Assembly: GCA_002737125.1 (NCBI GenBank)
Contig: NSHP01000004.1
Coordinates: forward strand, 1 to 33,880
DNA length: 33,880 nucleotides
Source: Actinomycetota bacterium
Lineage (GTDB): Bacteria; Actinomycetota; Actinomycetes; S36-B12
Direction: 5' to 3'
The stretch's first letter is position 1. The number at the start of each line of letters is the position of its first letter. A program made the translations under genes and the position numbers. The notes beneath the pieces were generated by a model. It was not told where the DNA came from, did not search any database, and saw only the letters and a list, made by a program, of their open reading frames with translations. Positions 28,939 through 33,880 of the stretch are shown one piece after another.

Positions 28939-30758
28939 TAGGTACCGTCCTTCCCGGTGCGCTCTACCGGATTGAGGGGGGCCGCATTGCTACTGGCTTG
29001 CTGCTGGGTTACTAGCCACTGCGCTGAGGCTATGACCACAAATAGCAATGCTCCCACTGCCGCACCGATACTCAACGTGAACTCAAAGATAGACGCGCCC
29101 AAGGCGCATGCACACAGCAGCAAAATGGTGCGCCCATCCCACCCTAGGCCCAGCCAGGTAAGCCACTTTGGCATTGCATAGCCTTGTAGTGCTCGATAGA
29201 GCACGTCGTAGTGATGGAAAGTGACCACCGCCACCCACCAAAATGCCAGCACCACAAAACTTGGTTGCCAAAACAAAGCCAATACCGTAACCAAGCCAAG
29301 TTCAAATAGGCGCAGTAACGCCGGGATCGCCCAAGCCGGTGGCGTCAACCAAATTCGGTCCCGGGTTACGGCCGGCGAAATTCGCGCTATGAGCGCCGCA
29401 ACAGGGCCGCCGTCAAACTGCCGAGCCAGTAACACTCCTGTGGCTGCTGGCGCCAAACCATGCCAGGTGGCGGTACGTAAAACGCGGCCGGTGGTGACAT
29501 ACGCCAGTGCCAACAAAACGCCAGCCAGCAGCACCAACAACGCCCACCGCGGGCCAAAGAGCGCGGCAACCACACTGATGATCAGCCACCGTTCACCAAT
29601 AGGCAGGTGAATTGCCCGCTTGAACCATCGAATTGCCGAACGCCGATTCATCCGGGCCGACAGCTCCATCGCACTACTTATTGAGCGATCACCTGTTGTC
29701 CACCCACCAGCGCCGCCGGCAGCACCATCATCTGGATCAGCGACATCCCGCGGCTCCACTTTAGCTTCACGCATCCGCTGCACGCGCGAGAAGTCATAGT
29801 CGGTCATATGCCTGGTGGTTTGAAGCACTAGCAAGATGAGCGCGACCGGCCACAAGTCACTGCCGAGCACCATTGCGCCGGCCGCAAGCCCCGCGTACGC
29901 CAGATACTCCTTCACCCGGTCAGTTGATGCATCGAGCCAAGCACCCAGGGCTGAGAACTTGCGGGTAGCCCGCGCCACCTCGCCGTCAACGCAGTCAATT
30001 ATCAGACTTAGCTGCAGCAGTACCGCCCCGATAACCACCGGCCACCGGTAGCCCAGCGCGAAACACGCTGCCGCGCCGAGCCCTACTAGAAGTGAAATCA
30101 CGGTTATGAGATTTGGACTAAGGCCCAGACGAATAGCTAAGCGGGTAATTGGCTTTGAGAGTTTACGAACCACAAAAGTCGAGTAGAAGCCGTCGTCGAC
30201 CCGGTTAGCCTGAAGTTGTGCAATGCGTTCATCGCTGACCGCCGACACCGCCTGCTCAGCAGCAGGCAGATTTGCTGGGCTACGAAACCACGGCACATTC
30301 ACCAACTCGACAGCTCTGCAGCTGACTCCAGCTCGCACTATGGCAACAGCGACAAGTTGCACCGGATCAATTTCCAACTCGGACTGCAAGCCCAGTGCGC
30401 CACTGGCTACAGCTGCGGCCATCGACTCAATCGCCTCGGCCACCACCTCGGCATCACTAGCCGATACCGCAAGAGCTCCGACGAATTGATGGTCAGGTGC
30501 GGTAACCCGATGATGTGAACTACCAACGCTGTTTACCAGATGGTGCCGCACCCTGGTATCACCAGAATCAACGTCCGCCTGCACCAACAATGCGGTGCCG
30601 GCGAATGGGTCGTTAACGATTGGCGCCAGCGCAGCCGGGGCGATAACTAAATCAGGGGCGACAAGCGCAACGGCATCGCCGGCCGCCCGTAACTTACGCG
30701 CAACATCACGAAGCACCTCTTCAGTGTTCGCGCCCGCGGGAACGAGCAATGCGGTCAC
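28938..30758 (-). CDS. Multidomain CDP-alcohol phosphatidyltransferase family protein (degenerate nucleotidyltransferase-like N-terminus, extra C-terminal membrane domain)
   Basis: 606 aa; canonical motif DCVDGEVARATRKFSALGAWLDASTD after about 210 aa of soluble N-terminus; C-terminal about 200 aa membrane region reminiscent of DUF5941. Confidence 0.85.
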   Translation of the reverse strand: MTALLVPAGANTEEVLRDVARKLRAAGDAVALVAPDLVIAPAALAPIVNDPFAGTALLVQADVDSGDTRVRHHLVNSVGSSHHRVTAPDHQFVGALAVSASDAEVVAEAIESMAAAVASGALGLQSELEIDPVQLVAVAIVRAGVSCRAVELVNVPWFRSPANLPAAEQAVSAVSDERIAQLQANRVDDGFYSTFVVRKLSKPITRLAIRLGLSPNLITVISLLVGLGAAACFALGYRWPVVIGAVLLQLSLIIDCVDGEVARATRKFSALGAWLDASTDRVKEYLAYAGLAAGAMVLGSDLWPVALILLVLQTTRHMTDYDFSRVQRMREAKVEPRDVADPDDGAAGGAGGWTTGDRSISSAMELSARMNRRSAIRWFKRAIHLPIGERWLIISVVAALFGPRWALLVLLAGVLLALAYVTTGRVLRTATWHGLAPAATGVLLARQFDGGPVAALIARISPAVTRDRIWLTPPAWAIPALLRLFELGLVTVLALFWQPSFVVLAFWWVAVVTFHHYDVLYRALQGYAMPKWLTWLGLGWDGRTILLLCACALGASIFEFTLSIGAAVGALLFVVIASAQWLVTQQQASSNAAPLNPVERTGKDGT

Positions 30759-31933
30759 GATGCCGCTGATCGCTTTCGCGAAAAGCGCGACTTAGCACCG
30801 GCCCTCGCCTGCTTCGCTAGTGCTTTAGCAAGAGACTTCGTGCTAGGCGCATCATGTGCTTCGGTAATTACCGCCACCAGCGCTTGCACCGCTGCTTCTA
30901 TCGGTATTGATTCAAGGTCAGTGACCGGCCGCGGTGAACTAGCACGCAAGCTAAGCGCATCGAGATTGCCAAGCACCTTCACGCCTCGCGATGAAATCAC
31001 ATCGCGATCTTGTACACCGTGCGCCATCGCCGCATCAAGTGCCCAGTCGGGAGTATGGAGCCGGGGCTCATCAGCACCTGGCTCACGGCCTTCGACTAAA
31101 GCCATCGCTACTCCACGGCGCACTAGGCGCACATACTCTGTCCACTGCATTTGCATTTTGACTCGTGCATTCAGGCGCACCAGCAATTCGGCTTCGGCGG
31201 CAGTCATCGACCTATTGGAGGTTAGGTTCATTCGTGCTGTTAGAACTTCGGGCGGCACTCCGATCAGTTGTGCGAAGGTTCGAAACATCGCGCTGCGGTC
31301 AACGTCTTCGAGCACGAGAACTGTGACATTCTGCGGCCCCACCGCCTCCGCCCATCTAGTCACCACCGCGCCATGGTCATGTCGGCGCCAAAACGTGGGC
31401 GACATATTTGAAGTACCCGATCTTGCGAAAACATCTTCAAGCCACGGCTCATACCCTTTAGTCAAGCCGTACTTTAGATATTGCTGCCACGATGAGGGTA
31501 ATAGGCGCCCCAGATTACGCAAAGTCACTACCACTTGGACGCGATCTGCACCTAAGTTACTGATTACGTCAACACACTTTTCGGTATCGGCTTCGCAAAA
31601 GAACTCACTGCTAATAACAACCCGGCCCTTTGAGTTAGCCACCTGCCTCGCGAGTTCATCGAATTGCGACCGGTCAACTACAGAGCCGCCGCGCTGGTTC
31701 CAGCCCCACGTGCGCTGCAAGATGGCCAAGGCCGCCCGATGCTGCGCCTGCGATTTACCCGGATAAAGCACACCCCTACTCGCAAGATCACCACGTGCAT
31801 CAGCAAGTGCCGCTTGAATCGCAGTCGTTCCGGTTTTATGCACTCCGACATGGAGTAAGACCCCATTCGCGGGGATAGCCGGGGCATCAGGCAAACAATC
31901 GCCAGCTGACGTCGCCGCCGGGCCTATCGACAT
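30755..31933 (-). CDS. Sulfotransferase family protein
   Basis: 5'-PSB-like loop LLHVGVHKTGTTAIQAALA and 3'-PB-like VVVTLRNLGRLLPSSWQQYLKYGL; 4-bp overlap with the next gene in the operon. Confidence 0.82.
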   Translation of the reverse strand: MSIGPAATSAGDCLPDAPAIPANGVLLHVGVHKTGTTAIQAALADARGDLASRGVLYPGKSQAQHRAALAILQRTWGWNQRGGSVVDRSQFDELARQVANSKGRVVISSEFFCEADTEKCVDVISNLGADRVQVVVTLRNLGRLLPSSWQQYLKYGLTKGYEPWLEDVFARSGTSNMSPTFWRRHDHGAVVTRWAEAVGPQNVTVLVLEDVDRSAMFRTFAQLIGVPPEVLTARMNLTSNRSMTAAEAELLVRLNARVKMQMQWTEYVRLVRRGVAMALVEGREPGADEPRLHTPDWALDAAMAHGVQDRDVISSRGVKVLGNLDALSLRASSPRPVTDLESIPIEAAVQALVAVITEAHDAPSTKSLAKALAKQARAGAKSRFSRKRSAAS

Positions 31934-31949
31934 GCCACCACCCTACGCG

Positions 31950-32783
31950 CTAGAAGCCATCCTCTAACTCCGGGCGCGCCTTCGGATCTGATTTCGTTTC
32001 CGCGGTGTCGGTGATGGAGTTGGCGAGGCGTAATTCACGAAGAAGCGCCAGACCATCAGCTAACGAGGAGTCAGCTGCCACCACTCCATCGTGTAAAACA
32101 ATGGCTCGATCGAAAAATCCCTCGAATTTGCGCGGCGCCTCGGTTGCTACCAGGAAGGTTGTTCCGGCCGCTTTAAGTAACTTTATTTGCTCGAGGCATC
32201 GCTCGCGAAATTCAGGATCGCCGACCGCCAACATTTCATCAACCGCAAATGTCTTTGCCTGCGTCGCCATCGCGATGGTCCACGCCAATTTCTGACGGGA
32301 TAATGCCGGCGCCCCACCCAGGTACTTGTCTATACTCGTAGTGATACCAGCGGTCTCGACTATTTGAGCTAAGGCACCTTCAACTCGTTCGGGAGTCATC
32401 CCCAATAAGCCCCCGAGCAAATAAATGTTTTGCCTAACGGTGAATCCGCGATCAAATGCCCGACCCAGATCTACCATCGGCAGGACCGGCTCACGTCTAC
32501 TTACCGATCCTTCGTCCGGTATCAAAGTGCCGGCGGCTAATCTCACGAACTCGGTGCGTCCGGAGTTCTTCAGTCCCAGTACGGCCACCGACTCACCTGC
32601 GGCTATCTGAGTTGACACACCCCGAAGCACCCAAGACCCCGTACGGCTTTGCTCGCCGGCAAATCTTCGCAGTCGGTGCCGGCGGCCACCACCTTGACGG
32701 CGCTTCCCCTTCGAGATATTTATACCCACCCCGTTGAAAATTATCATTGATTCCAGTTGCGGGTTCAACCGCTGGCGGGCCAA
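31950..32783 (-). CDS. ABC-2 polysaccharide/teichoic-acid exporter ATP-binding protein (Wzt/TagH-like), non-canonical catalytic motifs
   Basis: Walker B and D-loop FAVDEMLAVGDPEFRERCLEQI; altered Walker A GLKNSGRT, signature LSRQK, H-loop VATEA; 1 bp downstream of the permease gene. Confidence 0.85.
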   Translation of the reverse strand: MARQRLNPQLESMIIFNGVGINISKGKRRQGGGRRHRLRRFAGEQSRTGSWVLRGVSTQIAAGESVAVLGLKNSGRTEFVRLAAGTLIPDEGSVSRREPVLPMVDLGRAFDRGFTVRQNIYLLGGLLGMTPERVEGALAQIVETAGITTSIDKYLGGAPALSRQKLAWTIAMATQAKTFAVDEMLAVGDPEFRERCLEQIKLLKAAGTTFLVATEAPRKFEGFFDRAIVLHDGVVAADSSLADGLALLRELRLANSITDTAETKSDPKARPELEDGF

Positions 32784-32784
32784 G

Positions 32785-33594
32785 TCAGCTCCCCTTCAAA
32801 ATACGTCCTTCGAGTCGGTGGAAAACCACCGAGCCCGCAATGAAAATGACCACCGTGACCCCTAAGGAAATACCGTAATGCGGAAGCGACTCGATTTCGG
32901 CCGGCCAAAAACCAATGCGGTACAAGCCCAGCACCCCGACCAGTGGATTAAATGCAGCAAGAACTTGCGCTCCGGCTGGAATATTGGCAACCGAGTACAA
33001 AACTGGCGACAGATAAAAAGTCGCTCTCAGCACGATTCGCACAATCCGAGCTAGGTCAGGGATGACGGCTACACCAGCAGCTATTAACATCGCTAATCCG
33101 TACATCAAGAAGAACTGGACGATGATCCCTACAGGGAAAAGCAAAATTAGCGGCCCAGGTAGCGTGCGCGTGACGAGCATTGCGATCAAAATCACGGGCA
33201 GCGACAGCAGGTACTCGGCCATGGATACCAGCACAACTCTGATTACCCAGATTCTCGTGGGCAGCACACTCATTCGCAAGAGCGCCGGGTTGCGCCTAAA
33301 CGTCTTAGCCGCCCCTGACACCCCCTTCGAAAACCACCACCAGGGCAAAATCGCCACCGCAAGGAACAAGAAGTAGGGCTGCAGACCCAACTGGCGCCCG
33401 CCCAGGAGTTGGGTGAAGACAAACCACAGCACCAAGGCCATGCCTAGGGGCTCCATGAGGGTCCACAGATAGCCCAGCCGGAACTTCGTGTACTGCTTTT
33501 GCAGATCCCGAAGGACCAACATGCGGAGCACCTGACGATGCTCCCAGAAAGTACGCACCCCGTTACGATAGGCCAGTGTCTGAAGAATCCGCAT
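32785..33594 (-). CDS. ABC-2 type exporter permease (Wzm/TagG-like)
   Basis: LVLRDLQKQYTKFRLGYLWTLMEPLGMALVLWFVFTQLLGG..., LPWWWFSKGVSGAAKTFRRNPALLRMSVLPTRIWVIRVV..., six-TM topology. Confidence 0.9.
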   Translation of the reverse strand: MRILQTLAYRNGVRTFWEHRQVLRMLVLRDLQKQYTKFRLGYLWTLMEPLGMALVLWFVFTQLLGGRQLGLQPYFLFLAVAILPWWWFSKGVSGAAKTFRRNPALLRMSVLPTRIWVIRVVLVSMAEYLLSLPVILIAMLVTRTLPGPLILLFPVGIIVQFFLMYGLAMLIAAGVAVIPDLARIVRIVLRATFYLSPVLYSVANIPAGAQVLAAFNPLVGVLGLYRIGFWPAEIESLPHYGISLGVTVVIFIAGSVVFHRLEGRILKGS

Positions 33595-33596
33595 TT

Positions 33597-33880
33597 ATGC
33601 TCCAGACCAAGCGCGTTTCGCGGTCGCTGAGCCGCCGCCTGCGCGATTTCGGGGCGGTCCAGCCCGAAGGCTTCGATCTAGGCAACGTCCCAACTTCAGA
33701 TATCGCAATCCACTTTGCCGACGGACCCCCAAAGCTCTACCAGTTGACCCAGTGGCTCCCCATCTTCGAGGCAAGCACGACCGAACGCACCATCGTCGTG
33801 GTGCGCCAGATCGAAACTTTTCAAGCCCTGCAGGGCGCCACCTCATTGCCTATCTTGTTGGTGCCAACCTACGAAGACCT
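33597..33880 (+). CDS. CDP-glycerol glycerophosphotransferase-like (TagB/TagF-like) N-terminus, truncated by window edge
   Basis: Hand translation MLQTKRVSRSLSRRLRDFGAVQPEGFDLGNVPTSDIAIHFADGPPKLYQLTQWLPIFEASTTERTIVVVRQIETFQALQGATSLPILLVPTYEDL... open to the edge; resembles actinobacterial CDP-glycerol glycerophosphotransferase N-termini and sits beside the exporter genes. Confidence 0.55.
   Translation, partial: MLQTKRVSRSLSRRLRDFGAVQPEGFDLGNVPTSDIAIHFADGPPKLYQLTQWLPIFEASTTERTIVVVRQIETFQALQGATSLPILLVPTYED

Noticed and set aside
30840-31766. 308-aa plus-strand ORF antisense to the sulfotransferase gene
   Set aside because: Composition typical of GC-biased shadow ORFs (Ser/Thr/Arg-rich), no domain; the minus-strand protein has clear motifs.

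Overview
The window is actinobacterial chromosome, inferred from gene families and gene order: WhiB, MtrAB-LpqB, CofD plus a fused CofE/FbiB, DUF3499 and TIGR03089. There are 23 complete or near-complete CDSs and two at the edges, and no rRNA, tRNA, CRISPR array or transposon that I could support. The left part (about 1-24 kb) follows the Mycobacterium tuberculosis Rv3240c-Rv3268 order: secA, comF, lpqB, mtrB, mtrA, ahcY, CDF transporter, manA, Trm112-like, manB, DUF3499, DUF5719, large GT2, whiB2, cofD, cofE, manC-like, TIGR03089. It differs in several ways: comF is inverted, hpf is missing beside secA, and a CPBP/CAAX-type protease occupies the tmk position next to mtrA. A SpoIID/LytB-domain protein and an LCP ligase follow. 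The right part (about 27.2-33.9 kb) is a compact operon that looks like a cell-wall glycopolymer (teichoic-acid-like) locus: GT2, two CDP-alcohol phosphatidyltransferases, a sulfotransferase, an ABC-2 ATPase and permease, and a divergent CDP-glycerol-polymerase-like gene cut by the edge. The most notable observations are: (1) the exporter ATPase has non-canonical Walker A, signature and H-loop residues; (2) one CDP-alcohol transferase has the last Asp of its catalytic motif replaced by His; (3) a 32-bp GC-rich tandem repeat with helically phased TCCACA motifs lies beside a perfect TTGTCCACA DnaA box between secA and comF; (4) a perfect 11-bp hairpin reaches the start codon of the protease-mtrAB-lpqB operon; (5) the ahcY leader contains a hairpin predicted to hide the Shine-Dalgarno site; (6) the whiB2 promoter overlaps a perfect 14-bp palindrome. 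All homology calls are by eye from translated sequence.
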